From Diphasiastrum complanatum (taxonomy: Eukaryota; Streptophyta; Lycopodiopsida; Lycopodiales; Lycopodiaceae), in NCBI GenBank assembly GCA_029204225.1, contig CM055097.1, positions 10,279,184 to 10,343,183 of the forward strand: 64,000 bases of DNA, read 5' to 3'. Position 1 is the stretch's first letter, and every line of letters starts with the position of its first letter. This document shows, one piece after another, positions 10,393-22,000 of this stretch. The position numbers and the translations under genes were made by a program. The notes under the pieces were generated by a model. The model searched no databases. It saw only the letters and a list, made by a program, of their open reading frames with translations, and had not been told where the DNA came from.

Positions 10393-11940
10393 CTTACAGA
10401 GGTCCAAATGGCTGAACACCCGGAACATGGCAAGAACACGCCTCTTTCTGGAGGGCCTCGCGGACGATGGCTCTAACCCAGGGAAGTGCACCTATGTCCC
10501 CCATCAAAAGGTCTATGTCGTGCGCCGCACAGGGGGTATGGACGATGTGAGGGAACTCGGCCTCTAGCAGGACACCCATCTGAACACAGTTGGTGGCATT
10601 GTCCGTCACCACCGTAACGACATGCTGGGGGCCTATGGACAGGATGGAAGACCTAATGACATCGTACATGAACTCTGCAGATATGACTCTCCCCCCCCCT
10701 ACTGCAATCCACGGCTCTCAAAAACTGTGTACCCATGCAGCTGGAGACCAAGATATTGAGGATCGGCCTCCTCCTGACATCAGTCCAGCCATCGGACATG
10801 ATGCTGCATCCATATGTGGCCCATTGGCGACATAGAGGCTCCATCTCTCTAGACAAGGACTCAACCCTATCTCTCAGCATATGTGTGCGGACAACCTCTG
10901 AACCAGGGACTCTCCAGCTAGGGCTGACAGACTGTGCAAGGCGGAATGCCCTTCTGAAGGGCTCAAAATCGGTGATGGCAAAAGGTAGGTTCAGCTCGTA
11001 AATCAAACTGGCCACGGCCTGTGTGGCCTCTCTGTCCATGTGCGGCTGATGCGCGCCGCGAATGGTCTGCTGCACAAGGGCTCTACCTGGTGGGCGACGG
11101 GTGGTGGACCTCCAGCACGGTGCAACAACCGTGACGGGAATGGACGATGACGCAACAGGCTGGGGCACTGGTGGATGCATCGGCTGTAGACGTGGAATGG
11201 GGAGAGTGGGATGCACTGGCAGGGATGGGTGCAGCAGCGTAGGTGGGGTGCACTGGTGGAGGGGCAACATCTGGCATGGGGTACGAAAACTGCTGGCTGA
11301 GGAGGTCATCCGGATGGGAAGGGAAGGAAGAAGGGATCTCTTCCACATCCTCGAAGGCCTCACCAGTAACATCCTGGGCCTGCTTGGGTGGCGGACAATC
11401 CATGAGAAAATCGTAAACCGGGGGCGTGTGAGCAACATGACGTGGTGGTGGAACCGCAGTGGCAACTGGCGGATGTGATGGGACGGGATCCACCGGAATG
11501 GGTGCAGATGGGGGTGCGTGTGGCGGAACTGTCTGAGGGGGATGAGGGGCAATGGGACGGAATGAGGATGGACTCCCTCTCCTCGTGCGTGCCAACCAAG
11601 CAAGCAGCAACTCTGGTTCAGCCACATAAGGAGCGGTGCAAAGCCAGAGAACGCCCTCCGAAATGGTGTTCTCCCCCGCCACGAGCCGCAGCCCGTAGGT
11701 GTCCAGTAGTCGCTGCTTGTCGGGGACGGACATGCTGCCACAAGGGGCAACATTTAAGGTGGCACCATTTTTTGCGCGTGCACCGAGCAGATGGCCTTTA
11801 AGGCGAGTGAGGGACGCAGCAAATTCGACGAGACAGTATCGGCAAAGCACGATCTTCTGACCGGTCTTGTTGGTCTTGTCGGCAACCCGCCTGACAATGT
11901 CTGCCTCGTCCCACAGACCGGAAAGGTCGGATTGCACCAT
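10393..11940 (-). pseudogene. hAT-1: BED-finger / DUF659 transposase, N-terminal half
   Basis: Minus-strand hAT transposase. From the ATG at 11940 come a BED-type finger (CRYCLVEFAASLTRLKGHL), a long Pro/Ser/His-rich linker, then DUF659 (FRRAFRLAQ..., SDGWTDVRRRPILN, about 11000-10750), then VVTDNATNC and TPCAAHDIDLL (10660-10520). The two Asp motifs (SDGWTD and TDN) are the expected hAT catalytic positions. The linker changes frame near 11080-11100, and DUF659 changes frame at a nine-base homopolymer (about 10691-10699). The gene continues left of gypsy-A at 4031-3711; the dimerisation domain is missing. This is a domesticated-looking N-terminus, but the frame breaks make it a pseudogene. 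Confidence 0.85.
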
Positions 11941-12443
11941 TGCGATGGAGAAAACTAGGGAAAAAATGCAGATGAAGCTAAAACTGGAAGGATGGATTGC
12001 TGGAAAAAAAACAGCAGTTCACTGTTGGAGAGACGCTAAAAATGGGCGAAGGCAGGGCGAAGCAAGTCGGATGCAAGGCACGGCGTTGCGTGGGCGAAGG
12101 GCGACGCAAATGCAGGGCGGAAACAGCAGCGATGGCATCGGCGGAGGAGGGCGCAAAAAAATTTCAGAGGAAATGCGAGGGGGGCGGGTAGGTGTTTAGG
12201 TCAAAAAAAATTAAAAAAAAAATTAAATTTTAAATAATATTTTTATTGTGGTACCGCGATACCAACATGGTACCGCGGTACCAGTATGGCCCCGCGGTAC
12301 CGAGGTCCGCGGTACCATATCGGTTCCGCGGTACCAAATTTTTTTTTTTTTTTTTGAAAATAAAACGGGAAAAAATTTAATTTTTTTTTTATTATGGTAC
12401 CTCCCTGGTACCGCGGATCCCAGGGCGGTACCACAGGGCACTA

Positions 12444-12445
<2 letters not shown>

Positions 12446-12485
<40 letters not shown>
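12446..12485. repeat. (TA)n microsatellite
   Basis: About 20 TA units between two GGTACC-rich hairpins. Confidence 0.95.
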
Positions 12486-12495
<10 letters not shown>

Positions 12496-12850
12496 TAATT
12501 ATGGTGCCGCCCTGGTACCGCAGGTCTGAGGGCGGCACCATAATGATGCGATAGGAGGCAGAAAGCTGGAAATAAAACAACAATGACAGAAACACCAGTA
12601 GCAGGGCGGAAGGCAACAGATCAAACTTAAAGACAGGGCACGTACAACGGGGAGGGTGCGAAATGGAATTAGAGAAAGAAGGCAGGGAGGGTGTGGACAA
12701 TAGAGAGGGCGCGGACAGCGTGGGAGGGAGAGAGGTGAAGTGAGGGGGGCGGGTAGTTTAGGTTAAAAAAAAAATTAAATAATAAAAAAATTATTTAATT
12801 GTGGTACCGCGGTACTGGGATCTGCGGTTCCCAGTACTGCGGCATCTATG

Positions 12851-12876
12851 ATATATATATATATATATATATATAT
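12851..12876. repeat. (AT)n microsatellite
   Basis: 13 AT units at the end of the second palindromic unit. Confidence 0.95.
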
Positions 12877-12925
12877 CTCTAAGGTAGGGGACCTCGGGTG
12901 CGGACGCGCGTCCGGATGCGGGCGC

Positions 12926-13320
12926 AGTTACGAATGAAGCCACAATTGATCTAGAGCTAAGCTATGAAAGCATCACATAAGCAAGACTTAACCCTAGAAA
13001 GCAGGAAAGAGAGAGATTAAGGCGACTAAAGAGAGAGATCAATATCATTAGTTGAATAACAAATGACACAGAGTCCCTACTTATAGCCTAAAGGAAGCCC
13101 TAAAAAGGAAGCTTCCAGTGGCAAGGGACCAACTGGGAGGGATAATAGTGCGCCCTCCAAGAAGGCCCCCACTCTCCAGTAATATGTCCAAATGTCCAAA
13201 TAATGAATAATAAGGCCCAAGGCCAACCATAAAGTCTAAGTGTCAGTAATGAATAAAAAAGGGCCCAAGGCCTGCTTATGCATAAAGTAAAGTAAATGTA
13301 AATGGACCGAGTCCATAACT
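12926..13320 (-). repeat. gypsy-C 3' LTR
   Basis: 395 bp, similar along its length to 26602-27053 (gypsy-B) and to the reverse complement of 60102-60544 (gypsy-E). On the minus strand it begins AGTTATGG right after a GGGGAG purine tract and ends CGTAACT. These ends are an imperfect inverted repeat rather than TG...CA. A partner LTR on the right of gypsy-C was not found. Confidence 0.75.
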
Positions 13321-14120
13321 CTCCCCGACACAAAAATAAGACCCAACTACCAAAAAGAAAGTGGATCATATAGCAGCAAGGGTGGATCAACATCTAGAAC
13401 ATCTGATGTAGAAGAATCAACAAGTGCAACAAGAGCACGAGCCTGATCTGCAAGTGATGGTGTATGATAAAAGACATCAATAGGCTCCCATGTGTCCTCC
13501 TCAACAGGACGACCATCCCACTGAACCAAAAACTGTATTTGGCGATGGCGTCGACTATGGTATAGATGAACCTGTAATATAGCAGCAGGTAAAAATGGAA
13601 ACAACTCGGGAGCAGTAGGAAACTTAGCATCACAAGGAGCGTCATCCTCAATAGCAGCACGTAATAAACTGACATGGAATACATCACAGGCATGTGTGGA
13701 AGCAGGAAGCTGTAAGCGATATGTAACTGGACTAAGAACCTCCAAAATGCCATAAGGCCCATAATAACGTGGTGCAAGCTTCTCAGTAGAAGCATGGCCC
13801 TGGACAAAATGATGACGTGCAAACCGCAGGCGTAGATAAACCATATCTCCATGCTGAAACTCAACATGGCGGCGGTGACGATCAACTGAGATCTGATAAC
13901 GCTGCTGAACATGATGTAAATGAGAACTGGCCAAGGTAATAAGCTCACGGGCACCTGATAGAAAGGATGCAAGTGTCACAGGTGTATCCTCAAGAGGAAG
14001 AGGAATGCCAGGTAAAGAGGTGCATGCCCATGAGATAATAAAAAATGGTGAGATGCATGTGCTGATACTAACAGAGCTGTTATAGCCATACTCTGCTAAA
14101 CATAGATGCTGATCCCAATC
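13321..14120 (-). pseudogene. gypsy-C: integrase C-terminus and chromodomain
   Basis: The minus-strand frame reads AEYGYNSSVSISTCISPF (integrase end), HRRHVEFQHGDMVYLRLRF, a KLAPRYYGPYGILEVL segment, and a chromodomain (RQIQFLVQWDGRPVEEDTWEPI). It aligns over its length with gypsy-B 27060-27877. At about 14120 homology to gypsy-B stops abruptly, within what should be the integrase core, and gypsy-D in the opposite orientation begins. The rest of the pol gene of this copy is missing. Confidence 0.85.
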
Positions 14121-14417
14121 AGGAGTTGGCCAGTAAGCTGAGGTGGAAGCTAGGTGGCAAGGCAAGGCCACTTGGCAGGTAGTGGGATGGCATGGAGAGG
14201 GAGGCATACCTCTCCTATGCATCTGTTTTTTTTGTGAAAAGAGGTGGAGGTGGTGGTGCATCCTCTTCTTGCTCTCTCTTATTCCATTTGGCAGCCATGG
14301 ACAATACCATTTGGTTTGTAAGAGATAGCAAGGGTAGATTTGTATCTATCTTCCTTGGGCAGCTTTTGATTCTTTTCTATCATCTCAACTTAATTCACCT
14401 CTCTTCTTCTTGTAAAA

Positions 14418-15830
14418 ATGGAGCCCACTCCTACCACACAGCCTATGTCCCCTGCTAAGGAGGCTACTGTATCTACCTCTGTTTTAGACCCTGATGCTTT
14501 GATGCTGGCCATTAACAATCTACAGCAACAAATTGTTGATATGGTCGGGATCAGCAGGATCTCGGACACAGCTAAGGCAATTGGTGCATCAACCCTTGTC
14601 ACTCCTTAAGTTTTTGCTGGGGAAAAGAAGGATAGAACCCCGGACGCGGTCTTGCAATGGCTGGATCGATGGAATTCGCACTTTTCCATGCACGATTCAT
14701 CCGAAGACAACAAGATCAACCTCGCCGTCATGTACCTGCGAGGTAAAGCATTTACCTGGTGGCAAGATTTAAGGGGTAAGCCTGAAGTTCCTAGGAATTG
14801 GGAGGATTTCAGTAAGGCCTTTAAGGCGGCGTTCCTTCCTATTCTTGATGATTTTGAGTTTTACCGTCAGTATGCAACGATCCATATGGGGAACCGGCCA
14901 CTGGATCAGTACTTACAAGACTTTCAGGAAGTCTATTCTCGTTTTGCAACCAGAATAGATCCTGTTTTAGTAAAGTTGCATTTTATACTTGGGTTGCCAA
15001 GAGACTACCAACTAGAGGTCAGGAGGAACCAGCCTCTCACCCTCGAGAATGCTGTTCGCTTCGCCAAAATCTACGATGATACTCATATGATGGCTAAGCC
15101 TGAGATTGGTGTCTTGCCCGACGTAAAGGGTAAGAAGCCTTTCTTTCCAAAGAAATCGAAAGATAAGGCAAAGGATGGGTCTTTAGGTTCAGGTAAGTCG
15201 AAGAAAAGATCTACCTTGGACCAGGAAACCTTTATGAAAGCCAGAAGCGACAATCTATGCTTCAATTGCATGGAACCAGGTCATGTCGCGAAGGAATGTC
15301 CAAAGAAACGGAAAGCTAAAGGGGCATCTTTTAAGATGCCAGGTAACTCTAGCATATCTAGCGTAGATCTTTCCTTTGCTGGTAATTCTGTGTGTGAGCA
15401 TTGTTGTTTTAATACGGCTATTTTTGGCCCTCATGACCTCATTCAGATGAAGGGAGTTGTGGGTGGCCAAGCCGTAATTGTTTTATTTGAGGATGGTTCC
15501 ACACATAATTTTATTAACGCTAATTTGTTGCAAAAGCTAAAGGTGGAAACAAGGCAAAGTGACCACCAATACACAGTGAAGCTGGCAACTGGTGCAGAAA
15601 GCCAAGTATGGGACCGGATAGTCCCACGTCTACCAATTGAGATTCAAGCCTATAAAGATAATTTAGACTTTCATATTATGAATCTAGATAGGGTAGATGT
15701 TATACTTGGTAAGGAGTGGTTCTATGAGAGGAACGAGTCTATGAAGAAAAACTATGTAATACACAGTTTGTCGTTCTTGCATAACGGCTCACTCATAGAA
15801 TTGAATGGAAATGTTGATATTTCTATCCGT
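14418..15830 (+). pseudogene. gypsy-D gag and protease
   Basis: The start at 14418 follows the leader and opens MEPTPTTQPM. A TAA at 14607-14609 interrupts the frame, which reopens directly (FAGEKKDRTPDAVLQWLDRW). The gag domain follows (WWQDLRGKPEVPRNWEDF, LGLPRDYQLEVRR). A CCHC knuckle (CFNCMEPGHVAKEC) is near 15255-15300 and the protease motif (VLFEDGSTHNFI) near 15478-15515. The gag fold resembles that of gypsy-A, but the sequence is clearly a different family. Frame is lost again near 15830. Confidence 0.85.
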
Positions 15831-15832
15831 AT

Positions 15833-18310
15833 TTGCTTTCTGCTTTGGAAACTGTTAAATGCATGGATATTGTTGATTGCAGTTCTTATTTATGTTGGTT
15901 AAAAGATTCTACTTACCATGAAGAACGTAGTTTGCAATTTTACAATCTCCAAATGGAATTAATGTCTAACAACCTAAAACAAGAAAATTCACCAGAAGGT
16001 GAAATTTTTAGGAAACTTAGGCAAGAATTTAACGATGTGTTTCCTGAGCAACTTCCTGAGGGTCTTCCCCCCTCTAGGGGTGTTGACCATGGTATTAAAC
16101 TGATTCCTGGTAGTTCTCCTATATCACTGTATCCATATAGGATGAGTACTACTGAGGAGGATGAAGTTTATAGGCAACTGCAAAATTACCTTAAGATGGG
16201 CCATGTAAGGCCTAGTAAATCTCCTTGGGGGGCACCTGTGCTCCTTGTTGATAAAAAAGACGGAGGCACTCGTCTTTGTGTGGACTTTAAAAAGTTGAAT
16301 AAATTAACGATTAAAAACCGTTATCCTTTGCCGCGAATGGATGAGCTGGTTGATCGATTGCATGGTGCAAAGTACTTCACCAAAATCGATTTGAGATCAA
16401 GGTATCATCAGATTCGCATAAAGACTGAGGATGTTGAAAAAACTGGGTTTAGAACTAGGTACGGCCATTATGAATTTCTGGTTTTACCGTTTGGCTTCCA
16501 GCGACCTTCCAGCAAATGATGAACGATCTTCTTCGTCCATATCTGGGAAAGTTCATAATAGTCTACTTGGATGATATTCTCATCTATAGTAAGACCTTGG
16601 AGGAGCATGAGGAGCATCTCAGCACTGTCTTAAAGTTACTTAGACAGGAGAAGCTTTTTGCCAAGGAGTCCAAATGTGTGTTCTTCTAGAAAAGGTTGTT
16701 ATACCTTGGTCACATTATTTTGGGCCATGGGTTGGAAATTGATCCAAATAAAGTCCGACAAGTACGTGAATGGCCTATCCCTAAAACCATCCGGGAGGTT
16801 AAGTCCTTTTTGGGCTTTAAGGGGTTTTTTTATAGATTCATCTTGAACTATGTATTAATTGCATTAGCCTTGACGAATGTCCTCAGAGGGGCTAAAAGAG
16901 TTAGCCGGCACAGTAAGTTCAGTCCTTCGATTACTTGGACTGAAGAGTTGAATCAGAGTTTTGAGAACCTCAAATACTGTGTAACTACAGCGCCTATTCT
17001 GCACATAGTGGATCCTAACAAGCCGTATGTACTTGAAACGGATGCCAGTGACTATGCTATAGGCGCAGTCCTATGTCAGGATGGTAGACCGGTAACTATT
17101 GAAAGCAAGAAGTTGGACCCTGCTCAAAGGCGGTATTCCACCTATGACAAGGAACTTTTTGCTGTTATTCATGCCCTGAAAGTTTGGAGACATTATTTAT
17201 ATGGCTCCCAGTTTACTATAGTTAAGGCCAGATGGTCAGAGATGCTCCAAGAATTTTATTATGACATTGAGTACCGGAAGGGTACTTCTAATAGTGTCGC
17301 GGATGCCTTAAGCCGGATTGGAGAGGTTAATCAGTTAAGCTTTTCTGAGATCTCATTTGAGTTGTATCTGTCTTTAAGAGATTTGTGTAAGACCGATAGG
17401 TACTTCAGTCGTATTTGGCTAGACGTCATGGCAGGTTCTTCTAGATCTAGTGATGAGCTTGGAATGCAGAATTCCAAGATTTCTCCTCAGGACAAGATAC
17501 AAAGAGACTATTCCATTAGGAATGGGTTACTTTTCCGGAATGGAAAAGTTTGTGTGCCAGAAAATGATGATATAAGGGCCCAAATCCTGCATGAATGTCA
17601 TGACAACCCGTGTGCAGGGCACCCTGGCGCTCAAAGGACGCTTGACTTAGTAAAAAGGAACTTTTACTGGCCAAACTTAAAAAGTCAAGTGGAGGCATAT
17701 GTTCGCAAGCGTGCACAATGCCAAGTTAATAAAGCTGAAAGACTTAAGGCAGCTGGTTTGTTAATGCCCTTGGAAATTCCCAAAAGGAAGTCGGAAAAGC
17801 ATTTCCATGGACTTTGTGGTTGGGCTACCTCGGACGGGGAAGCAAAATGATGCCATTTGGGTAATAATTGACAGGTTAACTAAAATGGCGCAGTTCATAC
17901 CAACCAAGCAAACTGTCAAAGCTTTTGAACTTGCTCAGCTTTTCGTTGAAAAGTTGTTCAGGTTGTTTGGTTTGCCGAATGACATTGCTAGTGATCGAGA
18001 TCCTAAGTTCACTGGCAAATTCTGGCAAGCGGTCTTTGAGAAATTAGAGATCACTTTAAGTTTGGGGTCATCAGATCATCCTGAATCGGATGGTCAGACA
18101 GAGAGGACAAACCAGTCTATGGAAGATATGCTTCGGGCATATGTTTCCAGAAGACAGTCGGATTGGGAAAGGTACCTTCCAATGATTGAGTTTGTGTATA
18201 ACAACGCAAAGCACTCTGCGACGGGTTTTAGTCCATTTTCTCTGATGTATACGCTTCTTTATGTCTTTCAAGTACATAATTTGAAGTTCCATATTTTTCT
18301 TTATTACTAT
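15833..18310 (+). pseudogene. gypsy-D RT, RNase H and integrase
   Basis: RT runs 16020-16690 with one frame change near 16495; the active site YLDDILIYS is kept, but a conserved GYHQ reads RYHQ. A stop (about 16687) follows. RNase H (ETDASDYAIGAVL) has lost the TDH segment: the sequence passes from QFTIV straight to KARWSEML at about 17222, about 20 residues short, so one catalytic Asp is deleted. The integrase HHCC has Arg in place of the first Cys (RKRAQC). The core begins at about 17807 (MDFVVGLPRT, ASDRDPKF, SDGQTERTNQ) and is cut at about 18270. The combination makes it clearly non-functional. Confidence 0.9.
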
Positions 18311-18315
18311 TCTCA

Positions 18316-18610
18316 GGAACTGGGGGACGTGGAAAGAAACCAGGAGGTGGGGTAGGAGGAATGAACTGTCCACCATCAGGCTAACAGAAGATGGAAATCC
18401 AAACGGACGGGCAGTCCCAAATGAAGGGTAAACAGGAGCTTTACCAGGACCATGAGGTTGTAAAGAATCAATCTGTGACTGCATAGTGGCAAAGCCGGTC
18501 ATAACTGTATCTAGGCGAAGAATGAGGCCAGAAAGGGTATCATCCATGTGATGAAACTGATCGGATAGGTTCTCTTGAACAGTCTCACTCGGGGTAGGTG
18601 AATGTGCCAT
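18316..18610 (-). pseudogene. gypsy-C gag N-terminus
   Basis: From the ATG at 18610 the minus frame reads MAHSPTPSETVQENLSDQF... MQSQIDSLQPHGPGKAPV. It matches the gypsy-B gag N-terminus (31806 downward), including MQSQIDSLQPHGPGKAPV. Homology ends at about 18316, where gypsy-D begins. This is the right-hand remnant of the element whose 3' end lies at 12926-14120. Confidence 0.85.
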
Positions 18611-19030
18611 AAGGAGAAAACTAAATGCGAGACAAGATGCTAATCAAGTGGACGAACTGAAGGAGAGGACATAAGTCGTCACAACAGGTACGCCAATGAA
18701 AAGACATAACAAATAGTGTAAGTAGTACCTCGCAACTACAAATGAAAGTGTGCTGAAAACGGTAGCTGGAAATTATGCCAATTATGGAAAGCAATTTGAG
18801 CGCTGAACAGCCACCAAGTAATGCTGCAATATCTGCTGGAAAATGCGTCGAAAAGGCTGGAAAACAACAAGTATGAGGTGGAGATGGGCGCTGGACAGCC
18901 TGTAATCGAATGTGGATTTGGGGTAGCAAACGGAGGCGGAACGAAGTAAAAATTGGAGGGGGATGGGCACCTGCAAACAAGCTGGAAATGGGTGATGGAG
19001 GGTTGGAACTTGGGCGCCGGAAATAATCTG
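18611..19030 (-). other. gypsy-C 5' leader region
   Basis: The first 170 bp or so (18620-18780) match the gypsy-B leader (31815-32000), including GGACGAACTGAAGGAGAGGA. Beyond that, similarity fades. I found no LTR or primer site before the hAT-3 sequence begins at about 19050. Confidence 0.5.
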
Positions 19031-19052
19031 CCCAAAAAAAAATTTTTTTTTT

Positions 19053-22000
19053 TTGGCCGCCAAATTTAGCGTAAGTACTTTCGGGAAAGGGAACGCCTCT
19101 CGGGTTCGAGCACATCAGGGGGGGTTGCGAGTCCGACCCACGGGGGGATGCTACGGGATCGGCGTTTGTATGGTCATCCTCGCTGCGGAGAGGGCTCGCA
19201 TTCTCGAGGCATATTCTGAGCCAGTTGTTGAGCCCGGCGAGCCGTCCACAGATGCCACGGACTCTATTTCCATTGGTGCACCCACTGCCACCGCCCTTGC
19301 CACTGGTACACCCAGCGCCACCGCCCCCACCGTCGCATCCGCACCCGCCACCGCTGCATCCGCACCCGCCACCGCCTCCGCCACAGCCACCCGTACCCCC
19401 TCCGCCAGTACTCCCCATGGATCCACAGCCTCCACTGCTGCACCTACGCCTCTGCCATCACCGTCAGATCTGCACGGCCCGTCCACATCCTGCGCTTCCG
19501 CACCTGCACTTATGCCACCACCTCCAGATCCGCATCGTCCATCCACATCCTCCCAGCCATCCACATCCCGAGGCACCAGACAGATGTCCATGCCGGATCT
19601 TTCAGAGAGGGGCAGCACAGAGAGGCCGCCAGGACCATAGCACAGATGTTCTATGACTTGAACCTCTCCTTTATCATGGCATCATCCGGCATCTTTCGAG
19701 AGGCTATCTCGAAAGTTGCAGTCTGCGGGCCCAGCTACACACCACCCACAGCCGACGCACTACGCGGCCCTTTGCTCCAGGACTGGGTTGCATCAGTCAA
19801 AGAGAGACTAGCCACACTGCAGGAGGCTTGGGATAGATACGGCTGTTCCATCATGGCTGATGGGTGGACTGATCGTCGTAGACGTCCACTCATCAACGTG
19901 ATTGTTTCTAGTTGTTACGGTTCCATGTTCCTGCGCAGTATCGACGCCTCGAGGCAGGGAGAGTGCACTCGGCTGAGTACATTTACGGCATCATCCGCGC
20001 AGCGATGGAGGAGATTGGGCCACAACGCGTTGTCCAGGTACAATTTTTTTTCATTGGTTGCTTGGTCATTTACTGCTTAATGTTGACACAAAAGTTTTGC
20101 GTGGTTTTCGATTGAGTGCAATGTGTTTCCAAGCTGTGAACTGATCGTGTGAACGTACCGTGAAAGGTTGTGACGGACAATGCGTCCAACTGCCGCGGTA
20201 TGGGTGAGCTTCTTATGGCAGAGTACCCCTCCATTGTGTGGACTCCATGTGCTGCACACTCACTGGACCTCCTCCTGCATTCCATCGGGCGCTTGCCTTG
20301 GGTCAGTGAGATTCTCACGAGGGCACTTGCGGTTGTGGACTTCGTCACACGCAAGCGCCGCATGACTGCCCTTTTCCGCACATTCAGTAGGTAATATGGT
20401 ATTTATTTTTTGGCTCGTTCAAGATGCTTCTTTTTTTTTGCTCGTTTCATGTGTGCCTCTCATTCCGTTTGTCAATGCAGGCTTGACTGAAGAAGCCCGC
20501 TCGCACCCGCTTCGCCTACCAGTTCATCATGCTTGAGCGGCTACACAAGCTCAAGGGTGATTTGCGGCCCATGGCTACTTTGGCAGAGTTCACCGCCATG
20601 GACCTGTCCACGACCCCAGAGGGCTTGGCCTTCCACAACATCCTCTTCATGGAGCCTTTCTGGGTGGATATGCAGCAGCTGATGGACGTCATGCGCCCCA
20701 TCTACTCTGTTCTGAGGCTTGTTGATCGCGAGGGGTGTACGATGGGCCTCATTTACGAGTTCATGAACCGCATAGGCGAGTCTCTCCAGCGTTCTGAGCT
20801 GGACCCTGCCAGGTATAACTTTTTTCCGTCTCACCATCCTTACTTCCATTTCGCACTCTGTTTCGTCTTGCTGCCGCAACACGATGGTATGTAACTGTTG
20901 CCTCCACGTGGTTTGGTCCACAAGTTGGAGCCTATCAGGCGCTTGTGGCAACGACGATGGGATAAGTTTCACCGGCCCATTCACTGTGTGGCCCACATAC
21001 TGCATCCGCTGTTTCAGAGCGAGAGGCAGTAGGACGATGTAGAGCTGCGTGCAGACTGGTTCGCATACATCCGCCTCCTCAGCAGCGACACTGTTATCCG
21101 CAGTAGGCTCGAGGTGTAGAGGCTCAGTTACAGGTAAACTCTTGCTCTATCGTACGTTGTCGTTCGTTCAATTTCCCTGCGCGGGCTCAAGATGTACTCA
21201 CGCACATCGCTGATCAACTGCAGGCACTCTCTGGGGCTATTCGGCGAGGACCTTGCACGTGTTCACAGGTATGTTGTCTAATCTCATTCATCCAACCAGT
21301 TTTCGCATTTTCTCTACAAGGTCGGTACTCACTCGAGTGGTTGTCAATTAATGCAGGGCTGTTCTGCTTGCGTGTGCGAGCGGAACTGGTCAGCGTTCAG
21401 CCTTGTTCACATGAACAGGCGGAACCGTCTGACGACGAAGCGATGCAATGACTTGGTGTACTGCAACACCAACACCAGGGTGGTTCGACGCATCACGGAG
21501 AGCACGAGGGCAGGAGGCGCACGCGCCCTACTCTTGCAGGTATATGTCTATGCTCTATCGTTTGCTTTCGTATTAGTTTAAGACATTCAATTTAATGCCC
21601 TCACGGTTGCTTCGGCTATTCTCACGAATGATTGACTTGTGCAGGTCAATCCCGATGAGTGCCTGGTTGCAGCGGCCGATCATGAGGCAGAGCCAGAGGT
21701 TGATCCAGACGATGCCGCTCGGCGTGCTCTGCGGGGTGATCCCGAGGATGATGCCGATGCCGATGAGACCACCCCCCTCCCTGCTGACATTCCATTGCCC
21801 TCCTCTGATGATGAGCCCACATATGATTCAGACGAGACGGTCGACCTTGCAGGGGATGGTCCACGTGTTCCACCCAGTACTCCCGCATCACGCCCCCTTT
21901 CAGATGATGGCTGGTCAGAGTTTGCGAGGGAGACAGAGGCTGCTGCCCAGAGACAGATAGCGCAGAGATGACTCAGAGCATCACAGGCAGGCAGTTCTTC

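Larger units (their letters stand above)
11941..12925. repeat. palindromic GGTACC/CCGCGG array with poly-A/T runs, upstream of hAT-1
   Basis: No gene. Two related units follow each other (about 12180-12440 and 12735-12860). Each has GGGCGGGTAG, TTTAGGT, a long A/T run, then GTGGTACCGCG repeats and a TA microsatellite. The motif GGTACCGCGGTACC or a near variant occurs about five times in 12248-12340. A clean hairpin lies at 12499-12513 / 12529-12543 (arms of 15 bp, ATGGTGCCGCCCT core), and imperfect ones at about 12390-12435 and 12803-12850. The position next to a hAT 5' end suggests subterminal repeats or a terminal foldback, possibly from two stacked copies; this is inference. Confidence 0.6.
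14121..18310 (+). mobile_element. gypsy-D: internal fragment of a chromovirus, no LTRs
   Basis: A plus-strand gag-to-integrase fragment of a family different from B/C, sitting inside gypsy-C in the opposite orientation. It has about 300 bp of leader, gag, protease, RT, RNase H and integrase, then ends within the integrase core at about 18270. I see neither LTR, primer site nor chromodomain. Its flanks match gypsy-B positions about 27877 and about 31490, so about 3.6 kb of gypsy-C is missing. Insertion with deletion, or recombination, would both fit. Confidence 0.8.

Noticed and set aside
19013-19017. GGCGC as the right-hand target duplication of gypsy-C
   Set aside because: It matches the five bases before 12926, but no LTR end (TAACT) directly precedes it, so the match is probably chance.
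18782-19418. Gly-rich minus-strand open frames at 18621-19418
   Set aside because: They run antisense through the Ala/Pro-rich hAT-3 linker and the gypsy-C leader; low-complexity shadows.
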